From assembly GCF_000960995.1 (NCBI RefSeq), contig NZ_CP009435.1:682001-746000 (forward strand): a stretch of 64,000 nt of DNA, read 5' to 3'. This DNA comes from Burkholderia glumae LMG 2196 = ATCC 33617. Its GTDB lineage: Bacteria > Pseudomonadota > Gammaproteobacteria > Burkholderiales > Burkholderiaceae. Each line of letters begins with the position of its first letter. Position 1 is the first letter of the stretch. Below, piece by piece: positions 34,161 to 43,562 of this stretch. Below the pieces are notes generated by a model that made no database searches, was not told the origin of the DNA, and was given only the letters and a program-made list of their open reading frames with translations. Made by a program: the position numbers and the translations under genes.

Positions 34161-34378
34161 GATGGGTCCAGATTCCAGAAGGGTGAAGGGAGTCGAAGTG
34201 TCGGCGTCACGCACGCGGGCGAATGTCAGGGGGGAGCGCCATTCGCCCGCGCGGCTGCCGTGCCGCAACAAGCGACGGCCTCAAGCCATCCGGGGGGAAG
34301 GATACGGGTGGGGCGTCATCGATTGTCTCCTTGCTGCTGTCGTTGTCCAGCCGGAAGACCGGCCTTGCGACAAATACA

Positions 34379-34394
34379 CGCAAGCTCGATGCCA
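34379..34394 (-). promoter_or_regulatory. sigma-54 promoter of dctA
   Basis: The minus strand reads TGGCATCGAGCTTGCG, with GG and GC ten bases apart as required for sigma-54 and TGGCA/TTGC fully matching. The predicted start is near 34367, about 207 bases upstream of the dctA GTG. Confidence 0.85.
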
Positions 34395-34410
34395 GCCTGG
34401 AGAAATCACT

Positions 34411-34423
34411 TAAATATTTGATT
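34411..34423 (-). promoter_or_regulatory. IHF site upstream of dctA
   Basis: The minus strand reads AATCAAATATTTA, an exact match to WATCAA-N4-TTR, inside a 20-base AT-only stretch between the sigma-54 promoter and the upstream palindromes. Bending here would bring bound DctD to the polymerase. Confidence 0.7.
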
Positions 34424-34465
34424 TATATATATTTCCTCAGCAACCGGGGGCGCAGCGAATCCGAC

Positions 34466-34483
34466 TTTCCGGAAATCCGGAAA
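34466..34483. promoter_or_regulatory. DctD-type upstream activator palindrome, promoter-proximal
   Basis: TTTCCGGAAATCCGGAAA is a perfect inverted repeat with eight-base arms and a two-base centre, centred about 108 bases upstream of the dctA start. It shares the TCCGGA core with the neighbouring palindrome. Confidence 0.7.
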
Positions 34484-34489
34484 CAATCG

Positions 34490-34507
34490 CGTCCGGCATT
34501 CCGGACG
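34490..34507. promoter_or_regulatory. DctD-type upstream activator palindrome, distal
   Basis: CGTCCGGCATTCCGGACG is a perfect inverted repeat with seven-base arms and a four-base centre, 24 bases (centre to centre) beyond the proximal site. Tandem sites are typical for sigma-54 activators. Confidence 0.7.
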
Positions 34508-34599
34508 GGTGAAAAAGTGTGCCGGAACGGCGCTGGCGGCGGCGCGCACCGCCCCCCACTCCCGCGCGCGGCGGCCGAGGCGCTCGGCAACGGTCCGGG

Positions 34600-34617
34600 G
34601 CCGGCCTCGCGGCCGGC
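34600..34617. terminator. GC hairpin after the acyl-CoA dehydrogenase operon
   Basis: GCCGGCC and GGCCGGC close a TCGC loop 25 bases after the stop codon of the last gene on the minus strand. There is no T run, so termination is only possible. Confidence 0.35.
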
Positions 34618-34641
34618 GCGCAAGCGCCCGGGCCGCACGGC

Positions 34642-35808
34642 TCAGGCCCGGCCGAGCGCGATGTAGCGGGCCAGGTGGTGATCCTCGTCGCCCAGTTGGT
34701 GATCGATCATCACGAGCCGCTTCGCGTAATGCGCGAGCGGCAGCTCCCAGGTCATGCCGATCCCGCCGTGCAGCTGGATCGCTTCCTCCGCCACGCGCGC
34801 GCCGGTGCGGCCGATCGTGTACTTGGCGGCCGACAGCGCGCGCTCGCGCGCCGCGCGCGGCAGTTCGAGCGCGGCCGCCGCGTTGATCACCGCCGAGCGC
34901 GCCTGCTCGATCTCGAGCAGCAGGTCCGCCATGCGATGCTGCAGCGCCTGGAAACCGCCGATCGGCTGGCCGAACTGGCGGCGCGTGCGCAGATAGTCGA
35001 TGGTCTGCGCGCGCACCACGTCCATCGCGCCGATCGCCTCGGCGCCGAGCGCCAGCAGCCCGAAGCCGGTCACGCGTTCGAGCAGCGCAGCGCCGTCGCC
35101 CGCCAGCCGCGCGCCGGCGTCGAGCGCGACGCGCTCGAAGCGCACCTCGGCCGCGCGGCCGCCGTCGATGGTCGGATAGGCGCGCACCGACACGCCGGGC
35201 GCCTCGCGCGGCACCACGAACAGCGCGAGGCCGGCGGGGTCGTCGTCGTCGTCACCGCCGGCGGCCGCGCCGTCCGCCTCCGCGAGCCGCGCCGAGACGA
35301 CGAAGAAGGTCGCGCTGCCGCCGTGCGCCACCACGCCCTTCTCGCCGTCGAGCCGCCAGCCTTGCGCGGTGGGCAGCGCGCGCGTCGCCACGCGATGCGG
35401 CTCGTAATGGGTGCTCGGCTCGGTATGCGCGAACGCCGCCACCGCGCGGCCGTCGAGCAGCGCCGCAAGCCGCTCGCGATGGACGGCGGCGCCCTGCCCC
35501 TGGCCCGCGCCCAGCGCGAGCGCGCGGCCGGCCATCAGCGCGCCGAGGAACGGCTCGACCACCAGGCCGCGCCCGAGGCATTCGAACACCACCGCGATGT
35601 CGAAGCCGGCGCCGCCGAAGCCGCCGTCGGCCTCCGGAAACAGCGCGCCGAGCACGCCGAGCGCGGCGAAGCGGCGCCAGAGGTCGTCGCTGTAGCCGGC
35701 CTCGCTGCCGACGATGCGCGCGCGCACCGCGAAGCCGTATTGCTCCGCCACGAAGCGGTTCAGCGAATCGGCGAGCATCCGGCGATCCTCGCTGTGAGTA
35801 AAGTCCAT
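34642..35808 (-). CDS. acyl-CoA dehydrogenase, small (PimD-like) subunit
   Basis: 388 aa. The start MDFTHSEDRRMLADSLNRFVAEQYGF and the segments RFAALGVLGALFPEADGGFGG, GWRLDGEKGVVAHGG, LRTRRQFGQPIGGFQALQHRMADLLLEIEQARS and QLHGGIGMTWELPLAHYAKRL resemble the small subunit of pimeloyl-CoA dehydrogenase (PimD). A run of acidic residues (GGDDDDDP) is inserted in the beta domain. It lies 14 bases after the large-subunit gene, so a heteromeric FAD enzyme is likely. The acyl substrate cannot be read from the sequence. Confidence 0.85.
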   Translation of the reverse strand: MDFTHSEDRRMLADSLNRFVAEQYGFAVRARIVGSEAGYSDDLWRRFAALGVLGALFPEADGGFGGAGFDIAVVFECLGRGLVVEPFLGALMAGRALALGAGQGQGAAVHRERLAALLDGRAVAAFAHTEPSTHYEPHRVATRALPTAQGWRLDGEKGVVAHGGSATFFVVSARLAEADGAAAGGDDDDDPAGLALFVVPREAPGVSVRAYPTIDGGRAAEVRFERVALDAGARLAGDGAALLERVTGFGLLALGAEAIGAMDVVRAQTIDYLRTRRQFGQPIGGFQALQHRMADLLLEIEQARSAVINAAAALELPRAARERALSAAKYTIGRTGARVAEEAIQLHGGIGMTWELPLAHYAKRLVMIDHQLGDEDHHLARYIALGRA

Positions 35809-35822
35809 GCGGCCTCCGTCCG

Positions 35823-37040
35823 TTACAGTCCGATCAGCGTCTTCGCGACGATGTTCTTCTGGATCTCGTTCGAGCCCCCGAAGATCGACAGCTTGCGATG
35901 GTTGAAATACTGCGCGGCGGCGCTGGCCGCGCCGTCGGGGCCGGGCACGGCGCCTTGCGGGTCGCCGCCGTCGGCCGCCGCGTCGGCATCGAGCGCCGCG
36001 TCGACGAACGGCGCCGCGTAAGGCCCCATCGCGCGCCGCATCAGCGACGAGATTTCCTGGCGGATCTCGGTGCCACGGATCTTCAGCATCGAGCTCTCGG
36101 CGCCGGGCGCGCCGCCGCCGGCCACGGCCGCGAGCACGCGCAGGTTGGTGGTCTTCATGTTTTCGAGCTCGATCTCGACGCGCGCGAGGCGCGCGGCGAA
36201 CAGCGGATCCTCGGCGAGCGGCCGGCCGTGGCGGCGCACCTTGGCAGCCACCGCGCGCAGCCGGTCGAGCGCGGCCATCGAGAGGCCGACTCCGGCGATG
36301 TTGGTGCGCTCGTAGGTCAGCAGGTATTTCGCATAGGTCCAGCCGCGGTTCTCCTCGCCGACGAGGTTCTCCACCGGCACGCGCACGTCGGTGAAGAACA
36401 CCTCGTTCACCTCGTGCTCGCCGTCGAGCAGCACGATCGGCCGCACCTCGACGCCGGGCGTGGCCATGTCGATCAGCAGGAAACTGATGCCCTCCTGCTT
36501 ACGCACGTCGGTGGCGGTGCGCACCAGGCAGAAGATCACGTTGGCGTAGTGGCCGAGCGTGGTCCATGTCTTCTGGCCGTTTACGACGTAGTGATCGCCG
36601 TCGCGCACCGCGCTGGTGCGCAGCGAGGCCAGATCGGAGCCGGCGCCCGGCTCCGAGTAGCCCTGGCACCACCAGTCGCTGCCGTCGAGGATGCGCGGCA
36701 GCCAGTGGCGCTTCTGCGCCTCGCTGCCGTATTTGATCAGCACCGGGCCGAGCATGTTGACGCCGAACGGCACGATGCGCGGCGCTCCGGCGATCGCGCA
36801 TTCGTTGTCGAACAGGAATTTCTGCACGACGCTCCAGCCGGGCCCGCCGTATTCGCGCGGCCAGTGGCTCGCCAGCCAGCCGCGCGCGTTGAGGATCGCG
36901 TGCCAGCGCGCCATGTCGTCGCGCGTGAGGCGCAGGCCGCCCTTCACCTTGCGCGACAGCGCCGGCGGCAGCGCGTCGGCGAGGAAGCGCCGCACCTCGT
37001 CGCGAAACGCTTCTTCTGCGGGGGAGAAATCGAGATTCAC
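35823..37040 (-). CDS. acyl-CoA dehydrogenase, large (PimC-like) subunit
   Basis: 405 aa. It begins MNLDFSPAEEAFRDEVRRFLAD and contains HWPREYGGPGWSVVQKFLFDNE, WWCQGYSEPGAGSDLASL, NGQKTWTTLGHYANVIFCLVRT, EHEVNEVFF and FNHRKLSIFGGSNEIQKNIVAKTLIGL, matching PimC-type large subunits. Glu244 in YERTNIAG is at the position of the catalytic Glu described for heteromeric dehydrogenases such as FadE26-FadE27, while the usual Glu of the C-terminal EGT motif is replaced by GG. A Gly/Ala/Asp-rich insert lies near residues 345-372. It follows the FadB-like gene by 56 bases. Confidence 0.88.
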   Translation of the reverse strand: MNLDFSPAEEAFRDEVRRFLADALPPALSRKVKGGLRLTRDDMARWHAILNARGWLASHWPREYGGPGWSVVQKFLFDNECAIAGAPRIVPFGVNMLGPVLIKYGSEAQKRHWLPRILDGSDWWCQGYSEPGAGSDLASLRTSAVRDGDHYVVNGQKTWTTLGHYANVIFCLVRTATDVRKQEGISFLLIDMATPGVEVRPIVLLDGEHEVNEVFFTDVRVPVENLVGEENRGWTYAKYLLTYERTNIAGVGLSMAALDRLRAVAAKVRRHGRPLAEDPLFAARLARVEIELENMKTTNLRVLAAVAGGGAPGAESSMLKIRGTEIRQEISSLMRRAMGPYAAPFVDAALDADAAADGGDPQGAVPGPDGAASAAAQYFNHRKLSIFGGSNEIQKNIVAKTLIGL

Positions 37041-37096
37041 CGGATCGGCTCCGGTCGGGATCGAATGGGTCGGGGTCGCGTCGCGGGCGGGCAGGC

Positions 37097-39226
<2,130 letters not shown>

Positions 39227-39337
39227 CGGGTCTCCTCGAATGGAACAGCGGCGGCGGGCGGCCGCGGCCGGGCTGGCGATGCCGTCGATTCTCGATTGAT
39301 CGAGCGCGATTGACAATTTCAGGATCGTTTTACAAGC

Positions 39338-39356
39338 TGTCAAAGTTTTTTTGACA
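39338..39356. promoter_or_regulatory. inverted repeat in the FadB-like/LysR divergent gap
   Basis: TGTCAAA-N5-TTTGACA is a perfect 19-base inverted repeat between the divergent genes, and a further TTGACAAT half-site occurs at 39310-39317. It is a plausible operator for the adjacent LysR regulator; it also overlaps possible minus-35 elements on both strands. Confidence 0.5.
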
Positions 39357-39375
39357 ATCGGCGGTGGGCACCGTG

Positions 39376-40299
39376 ATGGACCTGAACGCATTGACGCTGC
39401 TCGTCGAGATCCTCGACGCCGGCAATCTCAGCAATGCCGCGCGCCGGCTCAAGATGAGCCGCGCCAACGTCAGCTACCGGCTCAACCAGCTCGAGAAATC
39501 GGTCGGCCTGCAGCTGGTGCGGCGCACCACGCGGCGCATCGAGCCGACCGAGGTGGCGCTGCGGCTCGTCGAGCACGGCCGGCGCATCCAGCACGAGCTG
39601 CTGGCCGCGCGCGAGACGGTGGCCACGCTCGGCCAGGAACTGCAGGGGCGCGTGCGGCTGTCGGTGCCCAGCGGCTATGGGCAGATCGTGATGTCGGACT
39701 GGCTGATCGCGTTCAAGCGGCGCCACCCGGGCATCGTGCTCGACGTGGTGTTCGAGAACCGCGTCGAGGACCTGCTGCGCGACGAGGTGGACATCGCCGT
39801 GCGCGTGCTGGCCGAGGCGCCGCAGAATCTGGTCGCGCGCGACATGGGCGCGGTGCGCTACGTGGCCTGCGCGTCGCCCGAGTTCGCCGCGCGGCACGGC
39901 ATGCCGGCCACGCTCGACGCGCTGGCCGACGCGCCCGTGATCACCGCCACCGTGGTCGGGCGGCAGTTGCGGATCGCCGCCTATCTCGACGGCGAGCGTC
40001 ACGAGGTGCTGCTCGCGCCCACGCTGATCTCCGAGAATTTCCTGTTCCTGCGCCAGGCCGTGCTGGCCGGGCTCGGGGTGGGCATCGTGCCCGACTACGT
40101 GATCCACGACGACTGGCGCCGCGGCGCCGTGGTCACCACGCTCGACGCCTACCGGCTCAGCATCTTCGGCACGCGCATGGCGCTGCTCTACATGCCGAAC
40201 CGCCACCATACGCGCGCGATGGCCACCTTCATCGAGTTCATCCTCGACGAGGCGCGCAAGTCCGGGCGCGCGGTCGACCCGCCCGGCGCCCCCGCTTGA
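39376..40299 (+). CDS. LysR family transcriptional regulator
   Basis: 307 aa. The N-terminal helix-turn-helix is LTLLVEILDAGNLSNAARRLKMSRANVSYRLNQLEKSVGLQLVRRTTRRIEPTEV, followed by a substrate-binding domain with RVRLSVPSGYGQIVMSDWLIAFKRRHPGIVLDV. It is divergent from the FadB-like gene with 149 bases between them, the classic arrangement for a LysR regulator and its target operon. ATG at 39376 was chosen; a GTG four codons upstream is possible. The ligand is unknown, perhaps an acyl-CoA or dicarboxylate. Confidence 0.93.
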   Translation: MDLNALTLLVEILDAGNLSNAARRLKMSRANVSYRLNQLEKSVGLQLVRRTTRRIEPTEVALRLVEHGRRIQHELLAARETVATLGQELQGRVRLSVPSGYGQIVMSDWLIAFKRRHPGIVLDVVFENRVEDLLRDEVDIAVRVLAEAPQNLVARDMGAVRYVACASPEFAARHGMPATLDALADAPVITATVVGRQLRIAAYLDGERHEVLLAPTLISENFLFLRQAVLAGLGVGIVPDYVIHDDWRRGAVVTTLDAYRLSIFGTRMALLYMPNRHHTRAMATFIEFILDEARKSGRAVDPPGAPA

Positions 40300-40305
40300 G
40301 GCAGC

Positions 40306-40324
40306 GCGCCCGGATCCCGGGCGC
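40306..40324. terminator. GC hairpin between LysR and the ABC permease gene
   Basis: GCGCCCGG and CCGGGCGC close a three-base loop just after the LysR stop codon in a convergent gap. No T run follows, so only a factor-assisted terminator can be proposed. Confidence 0.3.
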
Positions 40325-40419
40325 AGCCCGCCGCGCGCGGCGGCCGGGCGATGTCAGGGCCGCGGCCGGTCGCGCGGCCGATCCGACGCGCTTGCGCGGC
40401 ACGGCGCCGGAGGCCGGCG

Positions 40420-41475
40420 CTACCCGCGCCCCTTCCACGGCACGAGGCGCCGCTCCAGCGCGCGCATCGCCAGATCGAAGCCCCACGCGATCAGGCCGAT
40501 CAGCACGATGCCCATCACCACCACGTCGGTGCGCAGGAAGCTCGACGCGTTGAGCACCATCTGCCCGAGCCCGGCCGTGGCGGCCACCATCTCGGCGGCC
40601 ACCAGCGTGGTCCAGCCGAAGCCGATGGCGATCCGCAGCCCGGTCAGGATCTCGGGCAGCGCGGCCGGCAGCACCACGTGGCGCACCACCTGCGCGGCGC
40701 TGCCGCCGAGCGACCAGGCCGCGGCGATCTGCTCGCGCGTCGCGCCGCGCGCCCCGGCGCGCGCGGCCATCGCGATCGGCGCGAAGCAGGCCAGGAAGAT
40801 CACCACGATCTTGGCAGTCTCGTCGATGCCGAACCAGATCACCACCAGCGGCAGATAGGCAAGCGGCGGCAAGGGCCGGTAGAACTCCAGCGGCGGATCG
40901 AGCAGCCCGCGCGCGACGCGGCTCACGCCCATCAGGAGGCCGACCGGAATGCCGATCAGCGCGGCCAGCGCGAACGCACTGAACACGCGCAATGCGCTCC
41001 AGCCGAGCTGCACGGCAAGCGGCACGCCGCCCTGCAGCTTGCCGTGCCACGCCTCGACGAACGCGCGCCAGACCGCGGCCGGCGCCGGCAGGAACAGCGG
41101 CGGCACCCAGCCGAAGTGTGTCGCGCCCCACCAGAGCAGCGCGAGTCCGGCCACCGACGCCGCGCTGAGCGCCGCCGTCGGCCCCTCGCCGGGGCGCCGC
41201 GAGCCGTGATGCACGCGCCGGCGCGCCGCCGTGCGCCGTGCGGGCGGCGGCGCGCCGCGGCGCACGCGGGCCGGCCCGGCGCGCGGCGGATCGAGGCCAT
41301 GCTCGCGCGAGCCCGCCTCGGCGCTCGCGGCCGCCCCGGCCGCCGCCCCGGCCGCCGCCCCGGCCGCCGCATCGGCTGGCGCAGCGGCTGCCCGATCCAC
41401 GCCGGCAAGCCCCGGCCCGCCGCCGGCCCAGAGATCGAACGCCGTGTCGCGCGTCCCCGCCTCGCGCCCGCTCAT
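40420..41475 (-). CDS. taurine/sulfonate-type ABC transporter permease
   Basis: 351 aa. Residues 1 to about 100 are Ala/Gly/Arg/Pro-rich with an AAAG repeat, unlike normal TauC/SsuC permeases of about 260 aa. The remainder is a standard six-helix BPD permease: LALLWWGATHFGWVPPLFLPAPAAVWRAF, FSAFALAALIGIPVGLLMG, EFYRPLPPLAYLPLVVIWFGIDETAKI, the EAA loop AAWSLGGSAAQVVRHVVLPAALPEILTGLRI and GWTTLVAAEMV. It overlaps the ATPase gene by four bases (ATGA). A downstream start within the repeat region is possible, so the N-terminus is uncertain. Confidence 0.85.
   Translation of the reverse strand: MSGREAGTRDTAFDLWAGGGPGLAGVDRAAAAPADAAAGAAAGAAAGAAASAEAGSREHGLDPPRAGPARVRRGAPPPARRTAARRRVHHGSRRPGEGPTAALSAASVAGLALLWWGATHFGWVPPLFLPAPAAVWRAFVEAWHGKLQGGVPLAVQLGWSALRVFSAFALAALIGIPVGLLMGVSRVARGLLDPPLEFYRPLPPLAYLPLVVIWFGIDETAKIVVIFLACFAPIAMAARAGARGATREQIAAAWSLGGSAAQVVRHVVLPAALPEILTGLRIAIGFGWTTLVAAEMVAATAGLGQMVLNASSFLRTDVVVMGIVLIGLIAWGFDLAMRALERRLVPWKGRG
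41331..41366. repeat. 12-bp tandem repeat in the ABC permease gene
   Basis: Three exact copies of CCGCCCCGGCCG are flanked by a partial copy and encode Ala/Gly repeats in the N-terminal extension of the permease. In-frame 12-base units could expand or contract without breaking the gene. Confidence 0.8.
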
Positions 41476-42266
41476 GCCGCCTCCGCCGCGTCGCGCCGAT
41501 GCAGCAGGCCGATCAGCCGTTCGCGCCATGCGATGAAGTCGGGCGCCGACTTGACGGCCCGCGCATCGCGCGTGGCCACGAAGCGCCGCGCGAACGGCAG
41601 CGCATGCGATTCGGCGATGCGCCCGGGCCCCGGCGTCATGACCACCACGCGCGTGCCGAGAAACAGGGCTTCCTCCACGTCGTGCGTGATGAAGAACACC
41701 GTCTTGCCGGTGCGCGCCCACAGATCCAGCACGAGCGTCTGCATCGCTTCGCGCGTGAGCGCATCGAGCGCGCCCATCGGCTCGTCCATCAGCAGCACGC
41801 GCGGCTCGCCGGCCAGCGCGCGCGCGATGCCCACGCGCTGCTGCATGCCGCCCGAGAGTTCGTAGACGCGCGCGTGCGCATGCCGTTCGAGCCCGACCAG
41901 CGCGAGCATCCGGCGCGCGCGCAGGTGGCGCTCGGCCTTCGGCACGCGCTGCAAACGCAGCCCGAGCGCGACGTTGTCGAGCACGTCGAGCCACGGCAGC
42001 AGCGCATATTTCTGGAACACCACGCCGCGATCGGCGCCCGGGCCGCTCACCGGGGCGCCGTCGATGCGCACCTGGCCGGCGCTCGGCGCGACGAAGCCGG
42101 CGATGCAGTTCAGCAGGCTGGTCTTGCCGCAGCCGGACGCGCCCACCGCCACCACGAACTCGCCGGCCTCGATCGACAGGTCGACCCCGGCCAGGGCCTG
42201 CGTGCCGTCGCGCCCGCGCTCGCCGGGATAGGCCACCGACAGCTGCCGGATCTCGAGCAGGCTCAT
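41472..42266 (-). CDS. taurine/sulfonate-type ABC transporter ATP-binding protein
   Basis: 264 aa. Walker A is GASGCGKTSLLN at about 42-53, the Q-loop is VFQKYALLPWLDVLDNVALGL, the signature ELSGGMQQRVGIARALA, Walker B VLLMDEPMGALDALTRE, and the switch His in FFITHDVEEALFLGTRV. The pattern is that of the nitrate/sulfonate/taurine (TauB/SsuB) family. It overlaps the substrate-binding gene upstream and the permease gene downstream by four bases each, so the three are translationally coupled. Confidence 0.95.
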   Translation of the reverse strand: MSLLEIRQLSVAYPGERGRDGTQALAGVDLSIEAGEFVVAVGASGCGKTSLLNCIAGFVAPSAGQVRIDGAPVSGPGADRGVVFQKYALLPWLDVLDNVALGLRLQRVPKAERHLRARRMLALVGLERHAHARVYELSGGMQQRVGIARALAGEPRVLLMDEPMGALDALTREAMQTLVLDLWARTGKTVFFITHDVEEALFLGTRVVVMTPGPGRIAESHALPFARRFVATRDARAVKSAPDFIAWRERLIGLLHRRDAAEAA

Positions 42267-43297
42267 CGCGCGGCCGCCTTCACGAAGCGCGGATCGACGC
42301 CGACCGAATAATCGGGCAGCACCGTCTGGATCGTGCCCTGCGTCTTCAGAAACGCCGCCGTGGCGGCCAGCGACCTCGCCGCGCCCGCTTGCGCGCCCCC
42401 GCCCAGCCAGGTGGCCGACGCCTGCTCGGCGAGCGACGGAAACGCATAGAGCGCGAGGCTCGCCGGCACGTCGCCGGGGTTCGCGCCCGACTCCTGCGCG
42501 ATCGCCGCGGCCTGCGCCGAGCCCTTGCCCCAGGCGGCCGGATGGGCGCGATAGTCGGCGTCGGCCGCCGCCAGCACCTTCACGAAGCGCGTGACGAACT
42601 CGGGATGCGCGTTCGCGAAGCCGCGCGCGACCACGAAGCCGTCGAAGGTGGCCTTGCCGCTCGCCTTGGCGACCCGCCCCGAGGTGGTCAGCACCGTGCC
42701 GCTTTGCTTGACCTTCGCGAGCACCGGGTCCCAGATGTAGGTCGCGTCGATGTCGCCGCGCGCCCAGGCCGCCGCCACTTCGGGCGGGCGCAGGTTGACG
42801 ATCCGCACGTCGTTCGGGTTCACGCCCGCCTGCTGCAGCGCCACCAGCGTGTGGAAATGCGAGGTGGAGACGAACGGCACGCCGATCCGGCGGCCCTTCA
42901 GCCCGGCCACGCTGGTCACGCCCGGACCGTTGCGCGCGACCAGCGCCTCGGCGTCGTTGATGTCGTCGAGAATCCAGAACAACGCGATGTCCACGCCCTG
43001 CGAGAGGCCGGCCGCGATCGGGCTCGAACCCGCCTCGCCCAGCTGCACCGAGCCGGAGGCGAGCGCGCGGATCACGTCGGCGCCGCTGCCGAGCTTGCGG
43101 AACGTGACGTGGTAGCCGGTCGCCTTCTCGACTTCGCCGGTGGCCTGCGCGTAGCGCCACGGCACGACCATGTCCTGGTAGGCGATCACCACCTCCCTGT
43201 CGGCCGCGCGCGCCGCGGACGGCAGCACGGTGGCGGCAAGGGTGGCAAGGGCGGTGGCGAGCGCGGCGGCGGCGCGGGCGGGGTTCAAACGCGGCAT
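42263..43297 (-). CDS. taurine-type ABC transporter substrate-binding protein
   Basis: 344 aa with a signal peptide (MPRLNP start, Ala-rich core, cleavage near AARAADREVV). The mature domain contains YQDMVVPWRYAQATGEVEKATGYHVTFRKLGSGADVIRALASGSVQLGEAGSSPIAAGLSQG and PPEVAAAWARGDIDATYIWDPVLAK, close to TauA. It would bind taurine or a similar sulfonate in the periplasm. There is no tauD-like dioxygenase or ssuD monooxygenase in the window, so the substrate is an inference. It is the first gene of the three-gene operon. Confidence 0.9.
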   Translation of the reverse strand: MPRLNPARAAAALATALATLAATVLPSAARAADREVVIAYQDMVVPWRYAQATGEVEKATGYHVTFRKLGSGADVIRALASGSVQLGEAGSSPIAAGLSQGVDIALFWILDDINDAEALVARNGPGVTSVAGLKGRRIGVPFVSTSHFHTLVALQQAGVNPNDVRIVNLRPPEVAAAWARGDIDATYIWDPVLAKVKQSGTVLTTSGRVAKASGKATFDGFVVARGFANAHPEFVTRFVKVLAAADADYRAHPAAWGKGSAQAAAIAQESGANPGDVPASLALYAFPSLAEQASATWLGGGAQAGAARSLAATAAFLKTQGTIQTVLPDYSVGVDPRFVKAAAR

Positions 43298-43484
43298 GGC
43301 GGTCCTCGGGTCGGGAAGCGGCACGAAAGCGCCCGACTATAGAGGCCTTGGCACGCCTGCGGTTCTAACGATTCCTGCGATGCAATTGACGCTGCCGCCG
43401 CTATGCTTTTCGCGTTCGGGCGGATGGCGGCGACGGCATCGCGGCGCGGGCGCGGCGGCAGCACGGCGGCCCGCGACCAGCGGG

Positions 43485-43522
43485 CCAAAAAGAGCGAAAG
43501 CCCGCCGGAAGGCGGGCTTTCG
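43485..43522 (-). terminator. intrinsic terminator after lipA
   Basis: A perfect 12-base-pair stem (43495-43506 with 43511-43522) with a GGAA-type loop is followed on the minus strand by CTCTTTTTGG. It lies 41 bases after the lipA stop and insulates lipA from the transporter genes. Confidence 0.85.
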
Positions 43523-43562
43523 TGTCGTGCTGTCGGGCGGCGCAGCGGCCGCCGGCGGGCTT

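Larger units (their letters stand above)
34161..34641. other. 481-base control region between dctA and the acyl-CoA dehydrogenase operon
   Basis: This gap holds, reading toward dctA, a GC hairpin at the end of the upstream operon (34600-34617), two palindromes (34466-34507), an AT-rich IHF-type segment (34411-34430), a sigma-54 promoter (34379-34394) and a leader of about 200 bases. The leader contains no gene or obvious riboswitch. Confidence 0.7.

Noticed and set aside
34268..34284. Second sigma-54-like sequence in the dctA leader (GGCCGTC...TTGTTGC on the minus strand)
   Set aside because: The GG-to-GC spacing is 12 rather than 10 bases, and the site at 34379-34394 fits correctly.
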